Source: Candidatus Thermoplasmatota archaeon | Lineage (GTDB): Archaea > Thermoplasmatota > SW-10-69-26 > JACQPN01 > JAJPHT01 | Reading direction: 5' to 3' | Assembly: GCA_035540375.1 (NCBI GenBank) | Contig: DATLGO010000004.1 | Location: 18,349-82,348, forward strand | DNA length: 64,000 bases | Shown: in pieces, positions 10,901 through 19,870 of the stretch | Layout of the letters: each line of letters opens with the position of its first letter | How positions within the stretch are numbered: position 1 is the stretch's first letter | Notes under the pieces: model-generated | Seen by the model: only the letters and a program-made list of their open reading frames with translations | Database searches by the model: none | Told to the model about the DNA's origin: nothing | Translations under genes and position numbers: made by a program

Positions 10901-13900
10901 TCCACCGGTAGGACACGACGCGCCCGTCGGGGTCCTCGAGGTTCGCGAGGGCCGGTGTGGCGCGGTTGGGCGCGAAGACGACGGGCCTTCCCGGTTCGAC
11001 GGGCCCGACCCAGACGAACGTCGCGTCCGGGGCCTCGTTCGCGCCGGCCGCGCGGCCGACGTTGAACCAGAACGGGCCGTAGTCCATCTCGTACACGAGG
11101 CCGGGAACGGGCGCGTCGCCCGCCTTGAGAACGGCCTCGATCTCGATCGCGTAGTCGCCCGTCTCGGGCAGGAGCCGCTCGGCCTCGGCGGCGTCGAGCG
11201 TGACGCGCAGCTTCTCGAACCGCGCGACGTCGAGGCCCACCTTGACGTCGAAGAAGCCGGGCGCCTTGGACGCGGCGAGCGTGACGCGCACGTCGCCCGC
11301 GGGCGGCTCCGGCTCGAAGGGCAGCACGGGCCCGTCGATCGCGTCGCGCGTCGCGACGAGCGCGCGGCCGCCGGTCTCGTTCACGAGCCACACGCGCACG
11401 CGGTGACCCTGCCCGAAGGTCGGAAGCGACATCTGGAGCCGGTCGAGGTCGTTCAGGATCTCGCTCATGGGCACGCGCACCGAGAGCAGCTTGCTTGCCG
11501 CCTCGAGGGTCGTGTCGAGGAGATCCTCGAGCGTGTAGCCGAGGTCGGCGAGCGTGTGCTCGCGGAGCCAGCGCACGTCCGAGGCGAAGGCGCCCGTCAG
11601 GTTCTCGTCGCCCACGAGCTTGCGGATCTCGCTCTCGGCGAGGTCGAGCTTGTCGAGCGTGACGTTGTTGAGGATGTAGCGCAGGAGCTCGAGGTCGACG
11701 CGCGGGAGCTGCGGATCCATGAGGACCTGGTAGCTTTCGACGCGGTTGCGGACCGCGAAGTCGAAGGCGAGGTCGACGGAGGTCGGCGCCGCGTGGTCGC
11801 GCTCGAACCGGAAGCGGTGGATGAGGCGCTCGCCCGCGATCTGCCGGAGGGCCGGGGTGCCTTCGACGAGGTAGCGGTCGACGGGCGGCTCGCGGAAGCC
11901 GAACTGGCCGCGCTGGAGAGCCATCGTCGAGGCGCGGAGGAACTCGCGGATGATGAGCTCCTCCTCGATGGAGACGCCGTCCTCGTCCATCGGCCCGCCC
12001 TGCGCGTTCTGCGTGATCTGGTCGAGCGTCGTCAGCACGGGCGTGGGCTCGCGCAGGCGCGACACGTGACTCACGTTCAGCCACTGCCCCTCCTCGCGGA
12101 GCACGCGGCGGAGGTCCTCGGGCAGGCGCTCGAGGTCGGAGTCGGCGGGCGTGACGACGAGCGCGCGCCGCCGCTGGATGCCGTCCGTCACGAGCGCGGC
12201 CGCCTCGGTCACGAGGTCCTGCTTGTTGAAGGTGAACCAATTGGCGCTGCCGGGCGGGACCTCGATGAGCACGGCGCGCGAGCCGACGTGGACCTCGCCC
12301 GGGGCCGGGTCGAGGATGGCGTCCACGCGCCCGATCGTGAAATTGACCGGCGTGTCCTTCGGGATCACGTCGCCCATGCCGTCCGCCATCGGATCGAACA
12401 CGTACGCGGGATACGCGAGGCCCATGGGGTCGATCTCGCGCCGCTCCCAGTAGCTCTCCGTGAAGCCGGGATCCATGAACGTGTCCTCGACGATCGCGGG
12501 TCCGCGGCCGTCCGTCTGGCGGTGCTCCGTGACGTGGCCCGCGAGGTCCCGGCCCACGAACGAGAGGCCGTGGCCGCCGGGCGGTCTCAGGAAGCGGCCG
12601 CTCCACGTTCCGAATCCGCGGTGGTCGAGACGGCAGGCGAGACCGGCGATGCCGCCCGCGGCGTCGGGATACGCGTACGTGCCCACGTCGTTCGAGAAGC
12701 GGAACCCGGCGCCGTCGCGCCACCACGCGGGGTTGACGCCCGGGACGGTCGGGAGGCCCGCCGGCGTGCCGAGCGCGACCTCGCTTGTCGCAAGGAGGGT
12801 GCCGTTCGCGCGCGCGACCTTGAGGAGCCTCGGGTATTCGATGCGCCAGCCGGGGTAGCCGTTCGCGACCGGATCGATCGCGTCGAACGCGAAGCGGAAG
12901 ACGACGTCGCGCGGGTTTGCGGTCCCGCCGAAGCTCGCCGCGGCGCGGCCCGTCGCGACGTCGACGAGCCCGCTCACGTTCGCGAGGACGGCGCTTGGCA
13001 CGGGTTGCGAGGGATCGCGGCTGTCGCGCATCCAGACGGTGCGCCACGTGACGCCGCCGTCGAGCGACGCCTCGACCGACAGGCGGTCGACGGGCGCGTG
13101 CGCCACGCGACCGCGCCCCGCGGGCTCGACGTCCTGGCGGTGCCGGATCACGAGGACGGGATCCTCGAACGGGACGTCGACCTCGAAGCTGAAGGCGCCG
13201 CGGGCGGGGCCCGCCGCCTCGTAGGTTCCCTTCGTGGCGTTGCGGAAGGCGAGGGCGGGAACGGGGGCCGCGCCCGCGGCGGGATCGATGACGTCGACGG
13301 TCGCGAGCATTCCCGAGGACGCGAAGCCCGGAAGCGACGCGGGCACGGCCGCGTACACGATGGGGTCGCCGACGGGCGTTTTGTTCTCGACGCGGACCTG
13401 GACGATCGACCAACCGCCGTGGCGGTTGTCGATCGCGTCCACCGAATCGAAATCGAAGGCCACGGTGGCCTTGTCGCCGCCCTTCGTGAAAGCGGAAAGC
13501 GGGACGCGGCTCTCGAACCAGGCGTCGCCGATCGCGTTCGAGGACGACCACGTCGCGGCGCGCGCGAGGGTCTCGAACGGGGGGCCGATGCTCACGGTCA
13601 TGCGGTCGGGGTCGAGTGGCGCCGTCTGGGGCGCGCGCTCCACCTGCCAGGCGGCTTCGAAGGCGAGGAACCACTCGTCGCCCGGGTTCGGGTCCGCCGC
13701 GAGGGCGGCGCCGGAGGCGGGACCGATGCGGAGGGCGCCCTGCGGAATGCGCGCGCGGGCGGGCGTGTCGACCTCGACCCAGGCGGAGGCGAGCTCCTCG
13801 GTCGCCTGCAGGCCGGCCGAGACGTCGCGCGACTCGACGCGCGCGTGCGGCGCCGTCACGCGGAGGCCCGCGGGAACGTTGTCGGGGTCGATGAAGAGGT

Positions 13901-16900
13901 GGATCATGCCGAAGTTCAGGTGCTCGAACCCGATCTCCCAATAGACCTCCTCCCGCGAGGGGGCGGAGAGCCCGCTCTCGTCGTTGTCGCGGTAGGCCTT
14001 CTCGCCCCAGGGCGAGACGGCCTCCGGGACGTCGTCCACGCTCGGCTCGAGGTCGAAGATGTTGTAGCAGCGGCCGGAGTCGAAGTCGCCCGCGACGACC
14101 GCCTCCTCGGGTTTGTCGATCTTCGTGATGTCGTAGACCGCGCGGTAGTACGTGCAGCGCCAGAAGATGTTCACGGATTCGCCGGAATCTCCCGTCATCA
14201 CCGGGACCCCGGTGATCGCTCGGCCGTTCACGTTCCAGGTCTGGGACCGGTTGTAGAACGGCTGCTCGTAGAGCCCGCGGCCCGGCGGCTTGATCTGGTC
14301 GGCCACCGCGTGGTGGTCGCCCGCGAGCACGAGGTCGGGGACGAGCGTGTAATTGCGCAGGTCGATGACGCTCGTGTATCGCGCGATGTCCTCGAGGCGT
14401 CCCGTGAGGGGGTTGAGGACGGGGTGGTGCTCCATGAAATGCGTCGTGAAGAGCCGCTGCGAGGCGGGGTTCACGGCGAACCCCGTCGGGTTGGGATTCG
14501 GCACCGCGGCGGCGTTCGGGACGAGGTCGCGGCCGATGACGTGCGCCTCGGGAATGGCCCAGTCGATGCGGTTCTCCTCGAGCTGCGCCGCCATGACGAA
14601 GTCGCTGAGAAGGTGTCCCCCGTACACCTCGAAGGTGTAGGGATTCACGTTCAGATGGTGGGGCATGAAGTCCATCGACAGGAGCAGATTGGCCTGGAAG
14701 CCGGTCGTCACCATCGGGGGCACGACGCACGTCGTGCGCGGCACCTTGTCGGCGGGCTTGCCGATGATCGGCAGGTCGTTTTTCTTGGACATCTCCTTGT
14801 GGCAGGGGACGCTTCCGCCGCTCCGCTGGATGATGCTCAGCCAGCCGGGCACGAGCGGCGCGTTGTCGTGGTTGCCGAGGTTCGAGATGTAGATGTTGCC
14901 GTCGCCGGGGTTGATCCAGATGTCGAAGGGCTGCAGCAGGCGCGGACGGACCTCGTACCAATAGTCGAGGAGGAGCGGACCCACGGGCTCGCGGATGATG
15001 AACACGTGGTGCTCGTTGCTCACGCCCGCGTAGTCGACCTGGATGGGCGTGGCGCGCGGATAATGGATCGGCTCGACGTCGTCGCAGTGCCAGGGGTGCT
15101 TGCCGCCGGCCTCCTTCTCCTTGCCGCGGGCCTCCCACGGATCCTCGCCCTCGGCGAGGTGGAAGAGCCAGTCGTCGGCGCTGTAGCGGACGCAGTAATC
15201 GAGCCACGTCGCGGTCCCGACGGCGCTTCCCGCCCCGGCGATCGGGATCATGGAGCGGACCGAGGCTTCGAGCGTGGGCGTGTCGACCGTGCCGTCCTCG
15301 AGGCCCACGAGGGAGCCGTCGCGCGCCGCGCCGAGCCACTTCTCAAGGAATTTCGCCGACGCGTTCGTGAAGGAGTGGTCCTCCTCCGCGAGGTCGACGA
15401 GGTCGGCCACGAACGCCTCCGTGCGGCCGGGCCAGCGCGCCTCGAGCGAGGCGAAGACCTCGACGACCGCCGGTGGCCGCTCGGGGGGCGTCACGCGCTC
15501 GATCGTCGCGAGCGACTTCTCGAGGAAGGCGAGGTCGTCGCGGCTTGTCAACCGGTCGAACCACCGGTCGCGGAACGCGTCCGCCGCGGCCGGGAAGCTC
15601 GCGGGCTCGACGAGGAAGAGGTCGCGGAAGTCCTGGACGAGGTCGGCCCACGTCGTGTCCTCGAGGATGCGGCGCGTCATGGATTCCACGAGAGGCGAGA
15701 CGAAGCCGAGGCGGTCGTCGCCCGCGCGCGTCGCCGCGGGCGCGTTGAACTCGAACCAGCCGCCGATCTCGTTGCCTTCCGGCAGGCGCGTCGAGTCCGG
15801 GTCGTGGTAGAGCGTGAGGTCGCGCGGGACCGCGTGGAGGCTCGACGCATCGAGCGTCACGGCCTGCACCGTGGGACCCTTGAGCTGCACCGAGGCCTTG
15901 TCGGTCGAGAAGCCCCGCTTCCCGTTGTGGAGGAGGAGCGAGAGCGTGTTCGATTCGCGGTTGACGACGAATACGCTCCCGTCGCGCACGTCCACGTCCA
16001 CGCTGATGGGATGCATGCCGTCGACGGGGCCGCCGACGTCCATGGGATAGGCCTTGCTCGCAAGGAGCACCTCGCCGCGCCCGCCGGGGCACGCGGCGTC
16101 ACGCTTCGTCGCCGCGCACGACTCGGGCCCGGGTCCGCCCTTCGTGAGGTAAGGATTGTTGAACTTGGCGCTCGCGGGGTTGCCGTCGATGAAATGGATG
16201 GTCCAATCCGCGAGCATCCGGACGTCGGGATCGTTGAGCTGCCAGTAATGCGTGACGTACACGAGGCCCGTCACGGGGTTGTACACGACGTCGTGCGGAC
16301 CGACCGAGACGTTCCCCACGATCTCGATGTAGCGCTCCCAGGCGTCGAGCTCCGCGTCGGCCTCGGCGACGTGCTTGCGGTGCTCGTCCCGGAGCACGGG
16401 ATAGGGGACGAGGTTGTTCGTGTCGATGCGTCGCCGGATCTTCACCTCGATGTCCGAGGTCACCTCGAGGTACCGGATGAACCAGTCGCAGCGCCATCCG
16501 TCGCCGTCGCCGAGGCGCGAGGGATTGGATCGCGAGTAGAGGCCGGGCGAGTGGATGGCGTCGTAGCGCGCGAGGCGGCGCGTGTCGTAGGCGCAGAACT
16601 CGTTCGCGAACTCCGCGTCGTGCCAGAGGCGCGCGTCGATGCCGGTGAACGCGAGGAAGCACGCCCACCCGGTCGCGCCGGGCGGCGGGGGGTTCGAGAC
16701 GACGGGCGGGTCCGTGCGCGCGGTGATGTAGGCGAGGGCGTCGTTCAGGTCCTTGTCCCAGAGGAACGACGTGTCGAGGCGGTCGCTCCAGCGGGCGCCC
16801 GCCGCGCGGTCGAAGCAATAGCGGTGGATGGTGTCGAGGGAACGCGCGAAGCGGTCCTCGACCTCGCGCGCGCCGAGCAGGAGGCTCGACGCATAGTAGA

Positions 16901-17864
16901 GGACGGCTTCGCGCGAGAAGACCGCGTTGTCGTCGAGCAGGAGCACGCGATAGCCCGTGCGCTCCTCGTACGAGGCGACCTTGCCCCAATCGACGACGTT
17001 GAGATTGACGATCGCGACCTTGCCCTGGTGCGAGAGCGCGGTGTAGATCCAGTTCAGCTCCGTGTTGAAGTCGAGGCCGTGGGGGCCGAGGTGGCCGTGG
17101 CCCTCGACCGAGCCCGTGAAGTCGACCGCGGTCGAGGTGTCGCCGATCGCGGCCCCGGTCGCGTTCACGCCGCGGCGGTGCGGGTCCTGCTCGTGGTAGT
17201 CGGCTTCGCCCCAGCCCGGCTCGTCCTCGAAGAACGGCTGGTAGCGGCATTGGCTCGACGCGAGGATCTGCTTCGAAAGCGGGAGGGACTTGAGGTCGAC
17301 GCTCTTGCGCTCGCCTTCGGGCGTCGTATACGACACGACGGGGAGGTCGCGCGCGTTCTCGAGCACCTGCTTCTTCGCGGAGCACACGGCGTCGATGTTC
17401 TCGCGCGTCACGCCGCGGTCCTCCAGCACCTGGAACATGAGCTCCTCGGCCGAGCGGAGGCCGAGCGCCTCGTAGTATTCGGGCTGCTCGTCGTACTGGC
17501 GCTCGAAATACGAGCGGTAGAGGTGGCCGAGGCTCCCGAAGTGGTCGCCGTTCGAGTGCGCGGAGAAGTAGGCCGCGTAGAGGTCGTGCTCGCACGTGAA
17601 GCCCGTGAGCGGGTTCGGGGAGGAGGCGTGGAGACACGGCGTGAGGTTCAGGCCGACGGTGCCGAGCCGCAGGAACGTGTTCGACCGGTGGAGGGTCGGA
17701 GGCTCGACGGCGGACAGCATGCCGTGCGAGACGGGCGACGACGGCGTCCCTTCGCGCACGCGGTCGAATCCGCCGTGGGACATCGCAAGGTTCGCCCCGA
17801 ACAGGAGGGCGATCGCCATGAAGGCCGCGAGCTGACGCTGACGCTGGTTGAATGGCCCGACCAA
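4902..17864 (-). CDS. Giant 4320-residue exported surface protein
   Basis: Starts at TTG with GGGGAGGT about 8 bases upstream. A hydrophobic signal or anchor lies at residues 12-28 (AAFMAIALLFGANLAMS). Residues about 90-520 are a Cys- and Trp-rich domain I do not recognise. Residues about 520-1250 contain propeller-like strands (NPVTGLVYVTHYW near 528, NPGDGNIYISNLGNHDNA near 991). Two jelly-roll-like modules near 1480 and 1665 share DAID..(H/Y)(G/P)GW. A PKD-like domain is near 2310-2440 (GRVVSYRWTLPV), an Ala/Glu-rich helical, probably coiled-coil stretch near 2700-2880, a fibronectin-III-like domain near 3590-3690, and lectin-like strands at the C-terminus. No C-terminal membrane segment is seen. 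It overlaps the downstream gene by GTGA. Function unknown; the architecture suggests adhesion or surface scaffolding. Confidence 0.88.
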   Translation of the reverse strand: MVGPFNQRQRQLAAFMAIALLFGANLAMSHGGFDRVREGTPSSPVSHGMLSAVEPPTLHRSNTFLRLGTVGLNLTPCLHASSPNPLTGFTCEHDLYAAYFSAHSNGDHFGSLGHLYRSYFERQYDEQPEYYEALGLRSAEELMFQVLEDRGVTRENIDAVCSAKKQVLENARDLPVVSYTTPEGERKSVDLKSLPLSKQILASSQCRYQPFFEDEPGWGEADYHEQDPHRRGVNATGAAIGDTSTAVDFTGSVEGHGHLGPHGLDFNTELNWIYTALSHQGKVAIVNLNVVDWGKVASYEERTGYRVLLLDDNAVFSREAVLYYASSLLLGAREVEDRFARSLDTIHRYCFDRAAGARWSDRLDTSFLWDKDLNDALAYITARTDPPVVSNPPPPGATGWACFLAFTGIDARLWHDAEFANEFCAYDTRRLARYDAIHSPGLYSRSNPSRLGDGDGWRCDWFIRYLEVTSDIEVKIRRRIDTNNLVPYPVLRDEHRKHVAEADAELDAWERYIEIVGNVSVGPHDVVYNPVTGLVYVTHYWQLNDPDVRMLADWTIHFIDGNPASAKFNNPYLTKGGPGPESCAATKRDAACPGGRGEVLLASKAYPMDVGGPVDGMHPISVDVDVRDGSVFVVNRESNTLSLLLHNGKRGFSTDKASVQLKGPTVQAVTLDASSLHAVPRDLTLYHDPDSTRLPEGNEIGGWFEFNAPAATRAGDDRLGFVSPLVESMTRRILEDTTWADLVQDFRDLFLVEPASFPAAADAFRDRWFDRLTSRDDLAFLEKSLATIERVTPPERPPAVVEVFASLEARWPGRTEAFVADLVDLAEEDHSFTNASAKFLEKWLGAARDGSLVGLEDGTVDTPTLEASVRSMIPIAGAGSAVGTATWLDYCVRYSADDWLFHLAEGEDPWEARGKEKEAGGKHPWHCDDVEPIHYPRATPIQVDYAGVSNEHHVFIIREPVGPLLLDYWYEVRPRLLQPFDIWINPGDGNIYISNLGNHDNAPLVPGWLSIIQRSGGSVPCHKEMSKKNDLPIIGKPADKVPRTTCVVPPMVTTGFQANLLLSMDFMPHHLNVNPYTFEVYGGHLLSDFVMAAQLEENRIDWAIPEAHVIGRDLVPNAAAVPNPNPTGFAVNPASQRLFTTHFMEHHPVLNPLTGRLEDIARYTSVIDLRNYTLVPDLVLAGDHHAVADQIKPPGRGLYEQPFYNRSQTWNVNGRAITGVPVMTGDSGESVNIFWRCTYYRAVYDITKIDKPEEAVVAGDFDSGRCYNIFDLEPSVDDVPEAVSPWGEKAYRDNDESGLSAPSREEVYWEIGFEHLNFGMIHLFIDPDNVPAGLRVTAPHARVESRDVSAGLQATEELASAWVEVDTPARARIPQGALRIGPASGAALAADPNPGDEWFLAFEAAWQVERAPQTAPLDPDRMTVSIGPPFETLARAATWSSSNAIGDAWFESRVPLSAFTKGGDKATVAFDFDSVDAIDNRHGGWSIVQVRVENKTPVGDPIVYAAVPASLPGFASSGMLATVDVIDPAAGAAPVPALAFRNATKGTYEAAGPARGAFSFEVDVPFEDPVLVIRHRQDVEPAGRGRVAHAPVDRLSVEASLDGGVTWRTVWMRDSRDPSQPVPSAVLANVSGLVDVATGRAAASFGGTANPRDVVFRFAFDAIDPVANGYPGWRIEYPRLLKVARANGTLLATSEVALGTPAGLPTVPGVNPAWWRDGAGFRFSNDVGTYAYPDAAGGIAGLACRLDHRGFGTWSGRFLRPPGGHGLSFVGRDLAGHVTEHRQTDGRGPAIVEDTFMDPGFTESYWERREIDPMGLAYPAYVFDPMADGMGDVIPKDTPVNFTIGRVDAILDPAPGEVHVGSRAVLIEVPPGSANWFTFNKQDLVTEAAALVTDGIQRRRALVVTPADSDLERLPEDLRRVLREEGQWLNVSHVSRLREPTPVLTTLDQITQNAQGGPMDEDGVSIEEELIIREFLRASTMALQRGQFGFREPPVDRYLVEGTPALRQIAGERLIHRFRFERDHAAPTSVDLAFDFAVRNRVESYQVLMDPQLPRVDLELLRYILNNVTLDKLDLAESEIRKLVGDENLTGAFASDVRWLREHTLADLGYTLEDLLDTTLEAASKLLSVRVPMSEILNDLDRLQMSLPTFGQGHRVRVWLVNETGGRALVATRDAIDGPVLPFEPEPPAGDVRVTLAASKAPGFFDVKVGLDVARFEKLRVTLDAAEAERLLPETGDYAIEIEAVLKAGDAPVPGLVYEMDYGPFWFNVGRAAGANEAPDATFVWVGPVEPGRPVVFAPNRATPALANLEDPDGRVVSYRWTLPVPDASLVSLGAPLAPDANDDPADDFFTNALATGFGRNLRRLTVEETADGIVVAYEADGCFTPSVTATFPSAGAHVVKLEVTDDGGRVATRQETVVVGASRRAPELLVDPWVEDGAGPQRVAWQADTGALVLSARGRTLDLDLSDPTPEMLAILENAAKTSREVIEAVKTDPLSIPDILLDSLVVRPATVRVVTTESQDASAGVRMQIRLGAMPESLDVLRDSLASAKAVGTGADRFARTSATNRTIVVRNLADLTEDAFAEVTKLLHAGLLEAYVFTYALHPEKADGSADLSKTLARMTFMDTGAGVVFLVGYEVVDDVETIVDFEGSEEERELREALARLDAIVPFGRYLVAAKHLEREGEDLARALPLVTALEKDVASIIGEPTLFRGLETAFGASKAQVVARGQRIAAVDLTLNAITAEARLHVEEVSDAALALADARRAEIARWAGNAMTNVTLDSVAEREAAYRLHVQSQRDAALAEVAAADENGKLAVAELLAANDALLAWAEDWVDAIERRDVRELDERVMSARRNATLAMRELLNATAAAYERVDPKRFIAVFDGSVSGLRLGAPSQSQVVLGYDASTRAAFVRVGDRILDEGTVNLPPAQRVHASMTFTSIGAHSAEIDAIWGGRGGTLIDGFNGVMKPMWSVVTTDHPGTRASAAAEPRDATRPSASVHTTWVTRSPEGLASDALEAFVNRRRAAEDARASLPDASAARRPDAFHRATDTARTLDQVPEAVALRADHPEVHLATVDLAPGAVQEISVSAGGAKGAPTVGPPLGAPPAPFVFDARLHRAPGLAEKLQVSFQPSGLANPAVAYYEVFASPRPDGKAVKLGHVTPGYRALEGPIGEADWRPGVDFVTFETSTLDPAFDREWRYITVRGVNKDGLAGESSLPYRVRPALLEERFALHREGRLAPSTGVEPVYESGEIRLDPWGLVDARLDTCLGDMVEITRETSFPHDAHQARWSRALRIQERGLDTLFSILNQLNRDLDAVPMNLASIDQPLASVDLDLCPSVEKLAQQLNGLATETILQALAIGETDPSLPPLRVNPPVGSGNAEVNLAFHDALAGLLADRRIDLSIEDILHGTPATVTWRTAEVTGPYHARVRFLVPGLQPGLFNALIPGDRFHLVQLGRATGGAFEETLRVDLDPHILAPLDPEGAVSWVSALPDPVGAVVGNKLPLSYGIAAGDTATNREIVGGAHPDRWHTIDVYAPAKDADVYAVALDGQFVGQFRTTSGAVPNALRIGGTHIPIEVLVDDIRFGDAIKPPAPVLEAVKVPENHDFATVRWYMPEDGGAPLVDFNLLRRDLDANASAEIVATTAAGHLRALSDPTSHGLPVGTRLAYAVQGVNALGPGLDQVGPPSDARAVVMPAMIPVAADASIAHRHGSPSEDRRVFEGAPTLQVGGAGGTVWRSVLKVNASSIADARGRAIAPSEMGAATFLVYATQNGEAVSSAISRPPTLEELLMTLGYSENLAESAFDTIEIETAEEASYWADKLVPGGGSYVREVFGNEAYDAFLHAFIGTFVVPAIPCPDDLIQGATGLGAACTPADPEPLHFDLGCKDVSRDLELQETAFNCAENAIGAYVSGSTGFDTRHLSWANQPRTEYWRGDDGIDRQGTRSETWRRYDLLPALRRDGDGDLAVTLRKQAEHVPSGAAVYAAREARTWLDDALGVEGRGPGARMLPWADGRGPDAFPWAAPASSGVRSVKLGGIGDIASLGFAPDGVATVPFDAPIKMDVFIPEGEAPRQIGLKISGSVVTRAEGTAGRSCGVYGRYDGPALVTWGDELVVLDPATGALTLDHDGELDHGANLLHPRENFTGLHAGGVPLQRGRWVTLTFDTGQLALEVAAQRFQRDRSIVERVLDALETFRGPDTSLWLPRHLGDARAIYERLRPVTFTERVDSVGGFRHKDIVDKEPYDYHIPSWVFLFQNYDKFILPWHCGLAITSIEVFAVGGTVYVDRLGPDIAPRLRVDAVLDRPDPIFGGGSS

Positions 17865-18008
17865 GGGCTGAACCTCCCCGATGGATGCGCCCGGGAAGGC
17901 CCGACGCGGGCCGGTCTCCCCGAACGAGTCTCCCTACCGAGCCGGGATATCGGACATGGCGACGATAAGGGTTGCCGTCCGCCGGTTAAAACGAGGCCTC
18001 GCCACGGG
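17865..18008. other. Intergenic gap upstream of giant gene
   Basis: No gene. Reading minus, a TATA-like CGTTTTAACC (about 17985-17995) could promote the giant gene and would leave a leader of roughly 100 bases, which fits its use of a Shine-Dalgarno sequence. A second AT-rich spot (ACCCTTATCG, about 17963-17973) is an alternative. Confidence 0.35.
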
Positions 18009-19742
18009 TCAGGGGCGGCCCCGGTCCGGTGCGACCGGTTCGAGTTCGACCTCGGGCCGCACCAATTCGACCTTGACCTTCCACCGGCGGCGCGCGAGGG
18101 CGCGCAGACGCTCCAGGGGGAGACGCCCGCGGACCCATGCGCGGGCGAAGAGCAGCGCCACGATGAGGAGGACGACCGCGACGAGGGCGATGAAGCCCGG
18201 ATTGTCGATGAAGAAGGCGAGCGTCGCGCGGGCGTACGCGAAGGACACGCGCTCGAGGTCGAGGCCCTGGACGGGCGGCGCCATGCCGAAGGAGAGGCGC
18301 GCGTAGAGCGGGGCGCCGACGGCGTAGATCGCCCGCACCTGGAGGACGTGAGGGCCGGGACGGAAGTCGCCGGGCTTCAGGGTGACCGTGAACTCGGAGG
18401 CGGGCGGAATCTCCGTGTATCGGATGCCGTCCGTCGTCCATGCGAGGCTCACGGGGGGACCCCATTCGCCCGGGGAGAAGGATCCGCGCACCACGACGTC
18501 GTTCCGCGTGAGGATGACGTTCGCCGTGACCGGCGGGTCGACGATGAGCAGCCGGGGCGCGCGCACGAGCGCGTGCGGACTCGGCCGGAAGGTCACGAGA
18601 TCGAGGCCCGTGCCGTTCGCGAGCACGGCGTAGACGCGCTCGCCGTCGGTGTACGGCCCCGCGTGGATCTTGAGCGTTCCCGTGAGCTGGACGCGCTGGC
18701 CGTTCGAGAGGTTCGCGGCGAAGATGAGGTTGTCCTTGCCGTCGTCCTCCTTCCACACGGCGAGGTCGCCCGCGATCGCCGGCGGGTGGCTCGACTTGAA
18801 CGCGATCTGCATGTCGCGCACCGTCTTCGAGGCGGGGTCGAAGCGGAGGAGACGCCACGCGCCGTCGCGCTGCTCGAGGTAGTGGATCGACTTCCCGTCC
18901 GAGACGGGCACGCTCGGCGCCGTGGGGCCCCGCGTGATGATGCCGGTTCGACCCGTCGCGACGTCGAACCACGCAAGCTCCCACACGCCGTACTGGCTCG
19001 CGCGCCACACGACGACGCCGCCCGCGACGACCGGGTCCGTCTGGCGCGAGGGACCGCTCGCGGCGACGATTGCGGGCGACCCGTCGAGCCGGCGCGCGTG
19101 GATGTCCCACGTGAGCTTGTTGTTGTTGTCCTGCCACGCGACGACGCCGCCCGCGACCGCGGGCGTGAGCTCGTCGAGGGACCCGTTCGAGACGCGGACG
19201 AGGCCGTTCGTGTCGAAATCGAGCGCCCAGATGTCGCCGCGGCGACGGTCGCGGTGGTCCACCCACACGGCCGTTTTGCCGTCGAAGTCGAGGTCGCGCT
19301 TCGCGCTCGAGACGTTCGTGACGAAAAGGCCCGTGCCGGCCTCGACGTTGTGCGCGTACACGTCGACCGCCCGCGTACCGGGACGCGTCGCGAGCCACAC
19401 GGCCCACGGGTGCGCGAGGCGGACCTCGCGGTCGAGGATGACGGACGCGGGGGCCGGGACGGGGACGGCGGCGACCTTCCCCCACCACCACGACTCCGCG
19501 TGGAGGGAAAGCCACGGGCTCTGGTTCACGTACGCGCGGAGGGCGCGGCGCTTCGCCTCCTCGAACTGCTTGCGCTTCTCGGTCGCGTTCGGCTCGTCCT
19601 CGGGGTGGTCGTGGGGCTCGCCGCCCCCATGCGCGAGCGCAACCGGCACGGGCGCGAAGAGGGCCGGGACGAGGAGGAGCGCGAGGAGGGCGAGGGCGCC
19701 GGCCCTGGGGGCGCCTCGGCTCCGCTCGCGGACCTTTGTCAA
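18009..19742 (-). CDS. Membrane-anchored TolB/WD-like beta-propeller surface protein
   Basis: About 577 residues. I chose TTG at 19742 because a GGAG lies 8 bases upstream; an in-frame GTG at 19751 is too close to it. A signal peptide ends near AHGGGEPHDH, a short His-rich start of the mature protein. About six repeats of the type AVAGGVVAWQD, VVAGGVVVWRA and AIAGDLAVWKE are typical of TolB-like beta-propellers reading bound or surface states. An Ig-like domain follows (about 400-500), then one membrane segment near 520-545 and a basic cytoplasmic tail (RALARRRWKVKVE). It precedes the giant gene on the same strand with a 144-base gap, so a shared surface function is plausible. Ligand unknown. 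Confidence 0.85.
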   Translation of the reverse strand: MTKVRERSRGAPRAGALALLALLLVPALFAPVPVALAHGGGEPHDHPEDEPNATEKRKQFEEAKRRALRAYVNQSPWLSLHAESWWWGKVAAVPVPAPASVILDREVRLAHPWAVWLATRPGTRAVDVYAHNVEAGTGLFVTNVSSAKRDLDFDGKTAVWVDHRDRRRGDIWALDFDTNGLVRVSNGSLDELTPAVAGGVVAWQDNNNKLTWDIHARRLDGSPAIVAASGPSRQTDPVVAGGVVVWRASQYGVWELAWFDVATGRTGIITRGPTAPSVPVSDGKSIHYLEQRDGAWRLLRFDPASKTVRDMQIAFKSSHPPAIAGDLAVWKEDDGKDNLIFAANLSNGQRVQLTGTLKIHAGPYTDGERVYAVLANGTGLDLVTFRPSPHALVRAPRLLIVDPPVTANVILTRNDVVVRGSFSPGEWGPPVSLAWTTDGIRYTEIPPASEFTVTLKPGDFRPGPHVLQVRAIYAVGAPLYARLSFGMAPPVQGLDLERVSFAYARATLAFFIDNPGFIALVAVVLLIVALLFARAWVRGRLPLERLRALARRRWKVKVELVRPEVELEPVAPDRGRP

Positions 19743-19779
19743 CGTGACCACTCCAGCGGCTTTCCGTTCGCCCGTCCGC

Positions 19780-19790
19780 TCTTAAAGGTT
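19780..19790 (-). promoter_or_regulatory. TATA-like box for propeller gene
   Basis: Reading minus, ACCTTTAAGAG lies about 40 bases before the chosen TTG, predicting a short leader of about 15 bases that contains the GGAG ribosome-binding site. Inferred from spacing only. Confidence 0.4.
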
Positions 19791-19837
19791 GTTGCCCACC
19801 CGGCGCCCGCCGCCCGCGACCCCTCGCCGCCTTCGCC

Positions 19838-19848
19838 ACCTATAAGAC
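19838..19848 (+). promoter_or_regulatory. TATA box of leaderless permease gene
   Basis: ACCTATAAGAC is centred about 28 bases before the GTG start, the spacing expected when an archaeal transcript begins at its start codon. No Shine-Dalgarno sequence lies between. Confidence 0.6.
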
Positions 19849-19870
19849 CCGTTCCCCTCCTCGCCGGCGC

